From Aselliscus stoliczkanus (taxonomy: Eukaryota; Chordata; Mammalia; Chiroptera; Hipposideridae), in NCBI GenBank assembly GCA_033961575.1, contig CM066736.1, positions 87,093,352 to 87,157,351 on the forward strand: a stretch of DNA of 64,000 bases, in the 5' to 3' direction. Both the position numbers and the translations under genes were made by a program. Position 1 is the stretch's first letter; the number at the start of each line of letters is the position of its first letter. Shown here one piece after another: positions 20,716 through 33,868 of the stretch. The notes beneath the pieces are model-generated. The model had not been told where the DNA came from and did no database searches. It saw only the letters and a program-made list of their open reading frames with translations.

Positions 20716-23700
20716 CACAACTGAGAATATCCTTATATTATAATATTGTGTGAAAAAAAGCAGAGTATAAAATTTCCTTTATGCCATAAGCTCAGCTTGA
20801 CTTATCTCCCACCAACCCCCTCTCACTGCACTTCAGGCACGTGGTTCTTTCTATTTCTCAGAACCACCATGGTCATTGTCCACCCAAATGATTCCCACTT
20901 TCCAGGCCTTTGTACTTGCTGCTTCTTGAAATCCTCCCTGGCTGAGCTCGTCTCATCATTCCACTCTCAGCTCAGTGTCACCTTCCCTGACCACTGGAGC
21001 TTCTAGCCATTTTCTTTCACACTTACTGATTTTATTTTCTTTGCAACACATTTCTTGAATTGAAATTGCTTTATTTGTTTCATTGTGGTCAGTTACCTTC
21101 CCTAAAGGGTGAATGCTTTAGGACCCCACAGTACTTTGTAAATGCCTCTATTATTATAGCCCCCATCTCACTGAATTTCAATACTTGTTTATTTGCCTGG
21201 CTGCTCACACTTGACTCTGGACCCCTCATTCCTCTGGGTACCCCTCCCAGTAGGAGGTCTGATTCGAAATAAGTAGGCATTTGGCAAACATTTGGGGGTC
21301 AATGATTAAGAAGACACCCTTTGAGCTGTGCTTTGAAGGACAGGCAGAACTTCTGCAGGCAGAGTGTCAATGAAGAGAAGCATCTCCCAGCAGGATCTGC
21401 AGGAGTAAGGCTGCATTGGTGAGTGACTGCCATACTTGAGCACGTGTGCAACGAGCACATTCCAGGTGACTTGGCTCAGGTTCCTTAACAGGGAAGAGTG
21501 TGAGTCTTGCTCACAAAGAAGCCACACAGCTCTGAGTGGTTAGATGCTGTGCTGCCCCCCACCCACTCCCTGCACCACGCACCTCAGGATTTCTGCTTCC
21601 CAGAGTTCTCTGACTTCCACGGAGAGGGTTCTGATGTGCTGACAGCCAGCTTCCTGCAGAGCCTTGCTGAGCACCTGGTTGCATCCCCAGGATTTCTGCT
21701 GAGTGCTCCCAGATTCTGGAAATTCTCTTACTAAATTACTGATATGGAGAGGACGAAAAATAATTTTCCCTCTACCCTTCAGTGTTCTTAGCTGAGACCT
21801 CTGTAATACTGGTAAGAGACAGATTAATAAGAAAAAACAAACAAATTCATTCACATGCATCATGTAGACTGTATACATGGGAGACACTCAGGGGAAAAAT
21901 AAATAGCTCCCTGAGGTGGCTTGGAATTCAGGATTAAATAGCATCTTAGTAGGGAAAGGGGGAGGATGTAGGCCTCTTAGGGGAAAGTAAATGATTTTTC
22001 GGTAAGAGGAAGGGCCCTTAGAAGGATAGATGGGAGGTGTGACAGTTTGCCATAGTTTGTCTGGGTGTGGTGTCCACTTCTAGTCTCTCCTGTGATGAAT
22101 CAGTCTCTCCCGGTGGGTGAAACTCCCCGGAAGGGGATTTATGACAACAGAGCTCATTTTGGAGGATCCGTCTTTAGGCAGATAAGGGGAGTTCAGAGAA
22201 AGCCCCTCCCTGCACTTGCTGTTTTTCAAGTGCCTACAGCTCAAAATAATCAATTTCCCAGAGCAGCATACGTGGTGTGGGGTGGGAGGGGGGGGCGAGG
22301 AAGGGGGGGTCCATTCTGCTCCCCTTCAGTCTCACACTGATAACCTGCCTCCTCCAGCTCCAGAGTAACCGCCTGAGACAGAAAACTACTGTCCGTGGAC
22401 GACACTGCTCCCTTTCTTCACAGCTGCGGGGATGAGAGCCGGGCCTTCTCAGAACTGCAGGGTGGGTCTGAGTTTCCCATGTGACGGTATGGGCTCCCAT
22501 GTATCAGTGAGTTAATGCTCATCCCAAACCTATGAGGTCGATCCAGTTATTATCCTGTTTTATAGGCAGGAAAGCCGAGTTAGAGTTAGGCAATTCAGTC
22601 TGGCTCCAAACCTTGTACTGTGAACCACTACTTTCCAAATGTCTGAGACGTGACAGCTATCAAACCTCTTGACCAGGACTGAGACCCAAGAACTGTCTGG
22701 CTGCAAATGAAGCGACAACTGCTTATTAAGCATTCCCAGCAGCAGGCGGGGGCCCAGAGGCTATGGAGATGCAGGATGCAGTCCCTGGGAGCTGGCTACC
22801 AGTAGGGGGATGAGACAAATTCATGCAGAGTTAAATGTTAGTTAAGCACGATGTGAAAATGTTGCATGCCATAGTGATGGATTATGCTTGAATGCTGCAA
22901 TCCAGAGCAGAAGGGGTCATTTGTTTTTTCAAATCACATTGCCAAGGTGCTGACTCAGTGCAGGGCCCTTTGGGGGACCAGGAATGGAGAGGAGAATTGG
23001 GTCCTGACTCTGCCCAGACCCTCAGATCATCACAAGACAATGTGGGCCCAGGTGGAGACAGGAGAGAAGCACTAAGAGGCCCCCCACAGTAAGGAGACAT
23101 CGACCAAGTCTTGAAGATGGGGAGGGTCTTGGGAGGGTCTGTAGAGAGGCTCAGAAGAAGGGGCAGGGCCAGGCAAATGGGGAAGGTGGGCAGAAACGAC
23201 TTCCCCTAGAGCTACAAAGAGCACCACCTTACTTTTGGCCAGTATGTTAATTTTCAAAACATTTTAGCACTCCTCTTGAACCTCACCTACCCAGGGAGGA
23301 AAAGTGAGCAGAAAAATGAGGTTTGGAGCAGTGAGTGCCATGCTTGGGGTTACACAGTAGAGCTTGGCCTGAGGCCGCATCTGTCTTCCTCACCAGGGCT
23401 TTCCACCCATGGCTTGCAAAGCCCTGTCCCTCCATTGCAGCACAGCTGGAGAGTGGAAAGGCCTTCTTCTTTTATTCTTTCACTGTCTCCATGTCCTCAG
23501 ACACTCTGATTAGTTCTGCTGAAACATGGTGGGGCTGTGGGGCCCTGACAGTGCTTAGTGGGTAGTTAATTCTAAATAGGACTGACTGACAGGGGCATAG
23601 CTTGTTTATGACTTGGGTTTTTTTTCGTTCTTTTCTTCAACCTTTTTTCTAACAGCTTCGTCCAATCTGGGCTCCTGACATTACACTATATGGCCCTCAA

Positions 23701-24160
23701 GAGCCCACTCCAAGAAATAAATATTTTTTCTGTGCATGATTATTATCGTTATCATTAGTAACCACATGTTGACCATTTACCATCGGCCAGGCACTGTGTG
23801 AGAACTTCGGTGGACTTGGCTGCCCTCAGTCCTCACAATTAGATAGGTACTATTACCCCCATTTTATAGATGAGGGAAACTGAGGCAGAGAATGTGTAAC
23901 TTGCCTGAGGTTACCTAGCTATAAAGTGACAGAGGTAAGATTCAAATCCAGGTCTGTCTGTCTCCAAAGGTCGTAACTAGACCTCTTGTCTGCATTACAT
24001 GTTATTTTTCTGTGGTTGCTTTGCTATCATTAGCAATAGTATCTTTTGAAGACAAATTTTTGAGAGGGGTTTCTGTGAATGGAAAAGGGGCCACATGTTA
24101 AACCGGACAAGCTCAGGAGACTGAAAATAACCACAGAGGATGGCATGAACATAAAAATTC
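20716..24160. other. Intergenic DNA downstream of P4HA3
   Basis: An L2-like relic is visible at about 20820-21010 ('ggcctttgtacttgctgctt', 'tgtcaccttccctgaccact'). A MIR in reverse lies at about 23740-23970. A G-run at 22284-22312 stands out. No gene was recognised. Confidence 0.45.
23740..23970 (-). repeat. MIR
   Basis: 'ggccaggcactgtgtgagaa', 'cccattttatagatgaggga' and 'gattcaaatccaggtctgtc' are the reverse-read MIR core. Confidence 0.8.
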
Positions 24161-24167
24161 CTAACTA

Positions 24168-24285
24168 TGGGCCGGCTGAGTGGCGCAGTGGTTAAGCGCT
24201 GGCTTGGGAAGCCAGCGGCCCCGCTTCGGGTCCCACATAGGAGGGCCAGTGACACTGTCCTAAAAGAAAAAAAAAAAAAAAAAAT
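24168..24285 (+). mobile_element. Simple SINE (C form)
   Basis: GGGCCGGCTGAGTGGCGCAGTGG leads to an A-rich tail. aaaattccta lies on both sides (24156 and about 24281). Confidence 0.9.
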
Positions 24286-24289
24286 TCCT

Positions 24290-26565
24290 ACCTAAGGTGG
24301 GCCATGGGCCATGGCGGGAAGTCACATCCTTGGCCTGCAGCTTTCTTGACAAAGGTCAATCTTTACCTTAAGCCTGTCTGTCCTCTTTTTGCATCTAAGA
24401 TAACATACCCTTACAGTATCAGAATAATCTCTTTTTCCAGACCCCCCAGGGGGCACAACCCACCACACTAGAGCAGGAATCTACAAAAATACCTCATTGT
24501 TATCTTGTTCCCCAAATATTATCTCTAAGTTCTACAAAATGCTATTAATTATGCTGTGCCCATCAATGTAAAAGAAGTGCGTGTCTCTCCGTTTTGTTTT
24601 TTATCCAATCCTGGAGATTCCCCTACCCCCCCCCACCCCTGCGCTTTGCTTTCTCCCACCCCCTTAATCTACAACCAATGGATTTCATGTAACCTTCCTC
24701 CTTTGATTCTAATGTATAAAATAAGTTGCAAAACAGCCATTTGCTGGAGCATTTTCTCAATCCTTTGAGATTTTGCTTCCCGGCAATTGTCGTCAGTTTG
24801 GCTCAAATAAACTCTTATAAGTTTTCTCTTAGGCTAGATATTTTCCATCGACAGTCTCCAATCTTTTCCCAGACTTTGAAAAGGTCTATCCTGTGTGCCT
24901 CTCATGCCTAATGGCTAAGAGCCCTGTTGGGTGTATGTATTTGTTGAATACACAAATTAATCACCTCAATTCCACAGAGGTATAATGAACACCTATTGTG
25001 TGACCAGTCCCATGCTAGATGCTCCATGAGAATCGAAGAAAACGAGAAGGCCTGCTCACTGGCCCTAAGGTGAAATTAACACATGCCCAAATAGAAGAAT
25101 AGAGAATTCTATATAATCCAGTGAAAAGCTGTGGGGTGCTCACCCTAAGGATCATGGGAGCTGGGAGAAAGGGGATAGCCTTATGGCTAGAGTGGACTGA
25201 GAGGGCTTCCACGATGGGGCCCCAGAAATACATGGACAGAGTGAGAATGTATGCCTGTGGAGGGCAGGGAGCAGTTGACACCTCGCTGGTCCCCTTACAC
25301 ACACAAGGGGGCAGGGAGAGCTGTCTGAAAGGGTATTGATTTGGGGTGGGGGTGGGGGGCTTTGTCCACCAATGCCAAGGGCAGCCAGCACAAACTGCCC
25401 TTTCATTGAACCACTCAAAGAATCCCCTGTTTGGGAACCTTGGCTGCTCAAGCTGGGAGAAGCCAAAGGAGAGGGGGTGAGGTGGGAAGATGGACATTTG
25501 CCTGCAGAATGCTGTACACTTTTGGCAAAACTATGAACTCAGCCAAGGACGAGGGGAGGAGACAAATATTTGTGCCTACTCTGTGCCAGCTATTTTATCT
25601 TCCTTGTTTTATTCACAACAATTACCCTTTTGGCGAGGGAGGAAAAGGAGGCTCAAAGAAAAGACTTCCCTAAATTCACACAGCTAGAAACACAGCTGGG
25701 AGGGATGTGGAGTTAGGGAGGTCTCCCCAACCAACAGCTTCTAACCCTCTTTCTCACCTGGGGAATCCCCACAACTTTCTCTCCTTTTGGAATTGAAGCC
25801 TGTCTCTTTCCCTTCTTCCTCTTTGCCCCATCCTTCTTTTATTCCCTTTCTTGGTCACATGACCTTTCCCATCAAATGCTTGATACGCCTGTTCCCCCTC
25901 AGTTCTGAGTAGTAGAAGGTCCCTCTGTCCCTGCCAGGGGGATACTTGCATTTGAACTGGGTAGCCCCCTGGTAAAGTCAAAGATTATCTCAAAGGAATG
26001 AGGTGCTGAGGTGACAGTCTATTTGGCTAAAGGTTAAAGGGCATGATCCAGACGAATCCCCATAGATCCTACCTTCTCTCTCTTCTTTAAAGTTTACATT
26101 TTCGGGTAAGTAAAACAATGACCATGATGCCTCCTGTTCATCTGCTTATCACCTTATCTGGCTGGAGGGCTGGGGTTATTTTCCCTGGCCCAAAAAGGTG
26201 AAGTGACTTGTCCGCAGTTACATAGTGTGTCAGTGTCAGGGCCAAGGCTAGGAGGCAGACTTCCTGACTCAGAGACCCAGGCTCTTTCCAAAGCTTCATA
26301 GGTGCTTCTTGGGGCAGGAGCACAGTTGGCAAATGATGGTACCAATACTTGATGGTGTTTTCATGGCACAAATTTTATGTGTGGTCCATCACTCATTCAT
26401 TCAACTAATCATTACTGATGTCACCTCTTTGCCAGGCCCTTTGCTGGGGCTGAAGATGCTGGGATGACTCTGATGGAGTCTCTGTCCTTGAAGAGCAACC
26501 AGAGAGAAAAATCCAAATGATGACAATACTTGCAGGAAGGGGACATGTGATGTGTTACAAAAGTC
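24290..26565. other. Intergenic DNA
   Basis: Old MIR-class wording occurs at about 25565-25740 and 26130-26330 (reverse). The common 'ggccctttgctggggctgaa' type repeat is at 26395-26510. No gene was recognised. Confidence 0.4.
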
Positions 26566-26569
26566 CAGG

Positions 26570-26682
26570 GCCAGCCGAGTGGCGCGGTGGTTGAGCGCTG
26601 GTTTGGGAGGCCAGCGGCCCCGGTTCGGGTCCCACATGTGAGGGCCAGTGACACTGCCCTCAAAAAAAAAAAAAAAAAAATT
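26570..26682 (+). mobile_element. Simple SINE (C form)
   Basis: GGCCAGCCGAGTGGCGCGGTGG leads to poly-A. It is flanked by acaaaagtccag and gcaaaagtccag. Confidence 0.9.
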
Positions 26683-26689
26683 GCAAAAG

Positions 26690-27400
26690 TCCAGAAGGGG
26701 CACCACTACATATCTGGTGTAACAGGCTCATGTGACACTTGATTTAAGGATAAGGAGGTTTAGGGGTGTGTATGTGTAGGTGTGTGGATGTGTGTTATGG
26801 AGACTGGAGTTTACCTCACAGTATATAATGAGTCCTTAGATTAACGTGTCTCAAACAAAAAATCTATACCGTTTTATTTTGATAAACATATTTTTCTTTG
26901 GTCTTGGAAATTCAGATACATCATTCCAGGAGAAAAGGCTTTGTCTAACTTTATGTTCTGTATTCTGTTTCAGAAAAAAAGATTTTTTTTCCCCCCTTTA
27001 CCAAACCAAATATTGTATTAAATAGTCTTTTCAAGACTACAGTATGGTCCCCTAGGGGGCGCCATCTGCCTAGAAATCCCCGCAACTTTTCACTCTTGCA
27101 GTAAAAAGGGAAAGAGGCCTCCTCCGCGCATCACCTTGGAGGAGCAGGGTTACCTATCCTGCTGCCTCTGCTCAATTTCTTTCTATGGGAGCTGCTGAGC
27201 CTCCTCAGCTCGCAGGCGCTAGAGAGAATCTTCCTTCCGGGGAGCCTTGAGACCTTCTGGCTCTTAGGGTTGTCAAGGGCATGGGGATAGTCAGGGACCT
27301 GCCTGGTGCCTGGGCTAGTCGGCATCACCTCACATGCCCCACTCCATGGCCCTCTGTGGGGCGCTTCCCAGGGTTGCCCCACTCTCTCCCTACACATCTG
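26690..27400. other. Intergenic DNA, nothing recognised
   Basis: It contains a GT-rich stretch at 26765-26800 and a GC-richer block at 27040-27400. There is no gene or clear repeat. Confidence 0.4.
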
Positions 27401-27404
27401 TCTC

Positions 27405-28500
27405 GGAATGAAAAATTAGAGAAGCACAATGAGGTACCATTTCACACTGACTAGGATGGCTATAATTAAAAAAAAAAAGAAAAATAACAAGTGTTGTAAA
27501 GGGATGTGGAGAAACTGGAACCCTTGTGCATTTTTGGTGGGAATAGTGTTCATAGCAGCATTGTTCACAATAGCCAAAAGGTGGAAACAACCCACGTGTG
27601 CATGAACAGATGAATGGGCAAACAAAACACGGTACACACATGCAACGGAATACTTTTTTTTTTTTGAAAATTTTATTGGGGAATTGGGGCAGACAGGAAC
27701 AGTGTTAGGGAATTGGAGAAGGGGGCCAGCCAAGTTGTTGTTCTTCAATCTTCGTTAAAGATCTCCAGTTGCCATCTGGCTTCCCATGGGCAGCTCGTGG
27801 CCTCTCAGCTCAAGGTGCTGTGTTCAATCTTAGTTACAGTGGGCATAGTCACCATCCCATGTGGGAGTCAAACCTGGCCGCCTTATTGTTAAGAACTCAC
27901 TCTTTATCCACTGAGCCATCTGGGCAGCAGCTCAGCTCAAGGTGCCGAGTTCAGTCTTAGTTCCGGGTGGGTATAGCCCACCACTGAACAGGCATTCTTG
28001 TTGTTACACCAGCTGAGCCATCCTGCCACCTGTTGGCAGCTCAGTGACAGCTCAGCTCGGGTGCAGCATTCACTGGCCCATGTAGGAATCGAACTGGCAG
28101 CCCTATTGCTCAGAGCTCGCACTCTAAACCAACTGAGCCGCTCGGCTGGCCCCAGAACTTCTGATATGCTACAACATGGATGGATCTTGAAAATAGTGTG
28201 CTAAGTGAAATAAGCCAGATGCAGAGGGACAAATGTATGATTCCACTTATGTGAGCTACCTGGAATACACAAATTCACAGAGACAGAAGGCAAGTTAGAG
28301 GGTCCCAGGGGCGGTGGGGAGGAAGAACCGGGGAGTTACTGTTTAGTAGGCCAGTTTACATTGGAGATGATGAAAACATTTTGAGTATAGATAGTGGTGA
28401 TGGGTATACAGCATTGTGAATGTAATTAATGCCACTGAATTATACACTTAAAATGGTTAAAATGACAAAAGATTATGTTATGTGTATTTTTTTCACAATT
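27405..28500 (+). repeat. Old L1 3' end interrupted by a SINE
   Basis: 'acaatgaggtaccatttcac', 'agcattgttcacaatagcca' and, after the SINE, 'tacaacatggatggatcttg', 'taagccagatgcagagggac' and 'acttaaaatggttaaaatga' give a continuous L1 ORF2-end/3' UTR on the + strand. Confidence 0.88.
27651..28154 (-). mobile_element. Dimeric-headed SINE (D form)
   Basis: The element is reverse-oriented: poly-T, AAATTTTATTGGGGAATTGGGG, two tRNA-like modules ('gggagtcaaacctggccgcc' and 'aggaatcgaactggcagccc'), ending GCTCGGCTGGCCCC. It splits the old L1 3' end. Confidence 0.85.
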
Positions 28501-28509
28501 AAAAAAAAA

Positions 28510-29238
28510 AACTGTTAACAAATTTCAGAAGGATACTCCTAGGCCAGAGGAGGATTTACAATACTGGGCAGCATTCAGGCCCCAAGTGCACACCAAGTTC
28601 AACTCACTGTTCTGCTTGAGAGCAGCCCCACCTGGTGGGATTGGGGAAGGGAAGCCAATGGACCTTGGGTCTAATGGCTATTACCTTGGTTTCCCTTCAC
28701 AATTGGGATTCCCAATCAGCCCCTTATCTTTTTAGCACCATGGCAATTACTGCTTTTCACTTTGACTACTGGAGGAAGCACACTTTTACTATATTATACA
28801 CTTCTGTCTCATTTAACATTCATGACACCTTGTAATTTAAGGATTATCAACCCATTTTTTTGGATAAGGATCCTGATGGTCGCCCAGTTAGTATGTGACC
28901 GAGTGCCAGTCACCCCTAATGAGTGCCTGTGGCCAGGCCCCAATCTTCTTCCCCACTTCCACACATTCCTGCTTCACTCCTCATCTCTGTCCTGATATGG
29001 TTTGGGAGTGATGACATGCATTGGTCTGGGAGCTCTGGGGCCTGAGTCCTAGTCCAGGTTGTGCTACTGTGTGACCTTGGGCAAATCACCTTCTTAGCAG
29101 GGCTTTTGTTTGCTCATCTGTAGAAAGGCACTGCTAACTTGTCTGCTCAGCCCACTCACAGAGGGATTGTGAGATCTCAAAGGATGAAAATGTGCTTTAT
29201 AAATGGTTCATATTATATTGTGTCAGTTATTTGAAGCT
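28510..29238. other. Intergenic DNA with a MIR
   Basis: Ordinary sequence is followed by a + strand MIR at about 29000-29210 ('ctactgtgtgaccttgggca', 'ctcatctgtagaaaggcact'). Confidence 0.5.
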
Positions 29239-29239
29239 T

Positions 29240-29477
29240 TAGTTTGATTAGTTACTAATATGTGACGTTATCACTGATCATCAGGAAAAAAACTTTCTCT
29301 GCCATCTCACCGTTAACTACTCAGTTAACTGTTCCTTCTGTCCACGTGTAAGAGGCCATAGTTTGATTAGTTACTAATATGTGACGTTATCACTGATCAT
29401 CAGGAAAAAAACTTTCTCTGCCATCTCACAGTTAACTACTCAGTTAACTGTTCCTTCTGTCCACGTGTAAAAGGCCA
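29240..29477 (+). repeat. 119-bp tandem duplication
   Basis: Unit 1 is 29240-29358 and unit 2 is 29359-29477. They differ at about two positions (Ctcacc/ctcaca and gtaag/gtaaa). Each unit carries the near-palindrome gtgacgttatcac and two GTTAAC sites. Confidence 0.95.
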
Positions 29478-32400
29478 GCCACTTGGTTGGTCTCAGGTTC
29501 CAAGGTTTTGCCTGGCAACCAGCTGGGGTTTTCTAGCAAACTGCCGGGAGAGAGAAAGCCAGCTCTAGGAATAAGAGTGCCTCTTGAGTTTACATAACTT
29601 TCTGAGCCATGGAACCAGAGCGAGAATGTGTTGATTCTGGCTGCTGATGGTGCAGCCAGCTAGGGCAGGAGGAGCTGGCCCGAAGCTTACAAACAACACG
29701 CTGTTTCTGCAGGGAAGTGTGGCTGCCATTTGCTTTCTCTTCTCCTGTCGCGGGATCTCTTCTTGCTTTTATCTGGTTAACGTCTTGATTGTTTAACTCC
29801 CTACCCCCAGCTCTGATTGGCAAGCCCTTGAATCCAACTTACGGGTCCTTGACACCTCACTGTCCGAATCAGTCTCTATCTTGTTCATCCACGTCCAAAA
29901 TCTTGAGCCTGTCCCCTCCTCCTCCCTGCAGCCACTGTGCTGGTTAGGCACACCACTGCCCTTTTACTTGGGCTACTACAACGTCCCTGTACTGATTTCC
30001 CTGCCTCTGGTCTGGTGAGGATCAATCCATCTACACAAGATACCCGAGTTCCTTAACTTCAGACAACTCCCCATTCTTGCCACTCAAGGTTTCTATGTCC
30101 TGCCTCCTGCAGCCTTTCCTGTCACAGCCTGGACTCCAACCACACTAATCATACTAATCTCCCAGTTCTCAGACTGACTTGCAAGCCCCCTGGGCTTCTG
30201 CGTGCTGTCCCTCTATTTGCAATGCATTTCCCTTCCTTCTCCACCTCCACTGTGATGATGCTTCAAAGCTCCACTCAAATACCATCTCTTTTGTGAAACC
30301 TTCTCTGACCTGTTTGCAGAGAAGTTTGTTCTCTTTGCCTTTGCATAACACGGTCCCTCTGATGGTCTCTAGACTGTGAGCTTACGTGAAGGGCCTCCAT
30401 ATGTATTTATCTCTGTCTCCAAAGTATATTGGAAGCTTGGCACAGAAGGGGTGCTCCGGTTTGCTTAATCAGCAAATAAGTGCTCAGAACAGCAGGTTTA
30501 AAAGAAGATACCACCAAGACGACATGCCCAGCTCCCGTCATGCCTTTGGCGAGTCCTCTCAATCTCAAGATTCTCCTCCCACCATTAAATGTGTCTACTC
30601 CAAAATTTGCCTACTTTCTTTCAGGAACTTCTCCTTGGGCATTTTTCAGTGTGTGCACGTGTGTGTGACAGAAGGGCCTTTGGTTTGACCCAAACATGCT
30701 CCTTCTGACTCTGTAGCAATCCTTCATTTAAAGGGTCCAGCGGTCTTGTTTATTCCCTTCCTGAGTTTATAGTACTGATCTGTAGTCTTCACAAGGACAT
30801 TGTTATGGCCAGCACATAGTAGGTGCTCATTAAAGCCATGTTGTGTGACATATGAATGGTTCCTTCTCTGAGGTGTAGTGGAATGCTCAGTAGACAGAGA
30901 TGCTGCCCCCTCCTAGCTGGAGCTGTGGACAACACATTTCACATCCCTGAGCTTGTTTCCTTGTCTTTAAATTGGAGATAAAGGATAAAGTGGATGTAAG
31001 TACCTAACACAAAGCTGAATGAACATTTCATTCATTCTCAGTCTCCATCCTTCAAGCCTGAAGAAGCCTCATTTCCCTGATTATCCTCCTCTTGCTAAGT
31101 CCAATAGTTGGACCAACATGACCTCTGCCCAGGATCCCTGGGCAGCATGAAAACCACCTAGGTTTGAATTCTGACACTGCTTCTTCTGAGCTGTATGAAT
31201 TGGGACCTGTCTGGCTACCTGTAAAAGAACATAACATCTTTACCTCATCGGGTTGCTGTGAGGGTTAAACGAAGTGTGTGTAAAGTGAATTAGGTGACAC
31301 CTAACATCTGAAGACTATTATGACTTGCTTGGTGAACCAAAGTGGCTGATGTTTGTGTCCCTGAAACCCACGCATGTGATCATGCTGCCCCCCTGTGGAC
31401 AAAGGGCACACAGCCCGGCAAAGGCACCTCCAAACGGCTTGGTGGGAGAGCTACCACACACAAGGCGCTTTTCTTCTCTGCTTGGGAGCTCATGCTTCAC
31501 CCTGAAGCACCTGGTGAACACCCAAATCAGAACTCAGAATTAATGTGCTGGTTAGAATACAGATCACTTCTTACTCAGCAGGTCTGGGGTGGGTACAAAA
31601 TCTTTAACAGGCTTCCAGATGATACTGATGCTACTGGCCCACTGACCACTGAGGACAGGTCTTAAGCATAACTGGGAGTGACATGACAGGAACTATGTAT
31701 GAAGTGCCTCCCCTGTGCTGGTTACTGAGAGAGCCAGTTAACTTATATTAACACATTTTTTTGCGGGAAACGAGTAAACTCGTCATATAGCTCAAATGCC
31801 CGCTTACAAAGTGTTAACTGTGGTGGATACTAATGATCTCTACTTTTCAGATGAGGAAACTACAGCACAAAGCAAGGACAGTGCGTAGCTATCTCATACA
31901 ACCTGTAAGAGCTGGGCCTAGGGTTCTAATTTAGGCATCCTGGCCTGAAAGCCTTCTAGAAAGTGGACTCCAACAGCATGTAGAGGATGAGCGAGGGAGG
32001 GAACCAGCTAGGATGCTGAAGGGACCTGAGATGAGGCCTCAGCTAGGGCAGGAGCTGTAGGGCGTGAAAGAATGGACAGGGTTTGGTAAGGCTAGATGTG
32101 AGTCTAAGAGGTAGCTGTCTAGAAAGCCCTGACTGTCCGGTTTGAGCAATTGGAGCAATCATGGTACCATTTACTGAGCTAGGAAACGTGGGAAGAACAA
32201 GTTAGTTTTAGGGGGAAGGTGAATTCAGTTTTAGGAGTGGTCAACTTGAGTGGCTTTTCGTCTTCTGGGAGAGATAGGAGGAGGTAGATGGACCTGTGTC
32301 TAGAGCTCAGAAGATGATCTGGGCTGTGGACAAAGTTTGGGTGTTGGCAGATGCAAAGCCATAAGGGTCTGAGGTCACATGGACACTACACAGGCTGCCT

Positions 32401-32629
32401 GTTCTGGGCCAAAGTTGACACACAAATAATTTGAAGAGATGGGACTGGAATCCAGGTCTCCCTGGCTGCAGTGGCGGTTGGCTCTGTTCACTCCACTGGG
32501 CATTCTGGATCTGAGGAGAAGGCAGAGCCTATGATGCTGATGGGTGGCAGGAAAGGGGTTTCTGGGGCTCTATGGCGACTAAATCCAAGAAATTCAGCAG
32601 AAATATGGACAACTCTATAGAAAGGCTAG
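29478..32629. other. Intergenic DNA between the gene tails
   Basis: An L2-like relic is visible at about 29880-30470 ('gccactgtgctggttaggca', 'accttctctgacctgtttgc'). A MIR lies at about 31140-31310 (+) and another at 31690-31960 (-). No coding region or structured RNA was recognised. Confidence 0.45.
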
Positions 32630-33849
32630 ATTGATAAAGGTTGGGAGATATTTATTTTCTTTCACAAGGTCATAAATAACAAAGAAACAAAGTAGGTCCC
32701 AGACTCCAGACCGTGCAGCAGGACAGGGATAGGAAGTTGTCGGGTGGAAAGGTGGAGGGGGCTACGCATCACCTAAGACAGTCACAGAAAAGATGGGCTG
32801 CAGGAAACTGCCCCTCCCTACCCTCGGAAATGTCGTGCCTGGGCAGCGGCGTGCCTGGGCAGCAGCGGGAGGCCGCAGTGCTGTGATGAGGCAGCCGGAA
32901 GAGGGAAAAGATGGAGGATGCTGGGCTGTACTGCTGTCTATGAAGAGTGACATGGAAACCACAAATGGCAAAGATAAGCTGTGTGTCTAGTAGAGGCAAG
33001 CGGGCACTTTGCACACCTCCAGGGACCAGTTATGAAAATGGTTAAATCTGATTCTTAAAAACAACTCCACAGGCTTCAACCTGTGGCTTTGTGCATGGGC
33101 TGTACGTAACCTGGGTTGCCTGTGGCAGGTGAGGGCTTGAGGCCCCTGGAGCAGCCTGGCCTCAGCCCAGGGCGGGTGCCCAGACATGTGGGAGTGCGAC
33201 GGTGGGCTCTCCCCAGATGGGAGGCCATGTGCTTGGACTGGCTGGACCTGATTTTCAAGCTAGTTTCTTGTGATGCTATCCACCACCTCTCCTTACACCT
33301 AAGGATTGGATCCTGGACTCTGTAAGTCTTCCAAGCCTGGAAGAGTAAGACTGGGATAAAAAGGTACCTGACTGGTGTTTTATTTGAAAAGGAAAAATAA
33401 GGACTACCCTGTGCATGGTCCCTCCCCGGAGGGAGGGAGGAGCACGCAAGAACAATCACAAGGAATGGAGGTCCCTGAGCCTGGGGGGACATTTGAACCA
33501 GGTGCACTGCCTAATGCCAGCAATCGGGGCCCAGGGTGGCAGTTCTGATGGAGACTTCACCCTAGGTAAGGCAGGGAGAACAGGCAGGGGCTCCCCCTGA
33601 ACAGGGAAGGGGGAGGGGCTGGGGAGCTTTTGACTAGGGAGGCCGATGTCGGTCACAGGCCCTGGAAAACAATGCTTTTGGCAGGAACACACGGAGGGGC
33701 TTGTACATCTGGGGGTGCCCGTCTATAGGGAGCCGGTGTCACATGGTCGGGCAGGATGGTGAGGAGGAGACAGCGGCATCACAGTGGCCTCTGGTGCGAT
33801 GTATTTACAACAGAGCTCAATGCTGAGGAGGGGGACGGATAGCAGGTCA
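32630..33849 (-). other. PPME1: Probable PPME1 3' UTR with two poly(A) hexamers
   Basis: About 1.2 kb of GC-rich, repeat-free sequence follows the stop. AATAAA hexamers on the - strand lie at 33379-33384 and 32651-32656. The distal one would give a 3' UTR near the roughly 1.2 kb I expect for mammalian PPME1 transcripts. Which site is used cannot be told from sequence. Confidence 0.5.
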
Positions 33850-33868
33850 CTAACAGCCAGGAAACACA
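33850..33868 (-). CDS. PPME1: PPME1 terminal coding piece (CVFPGC, stop)
   Basis: The 19-nt coding part of the last exon follows the acceptor TTCACAG. It completes the Cys codon, then reads VFPGC and a TAG stop at 33850-33852. It gives the expected end of the 386-residue protein. Confidence 0.93.
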
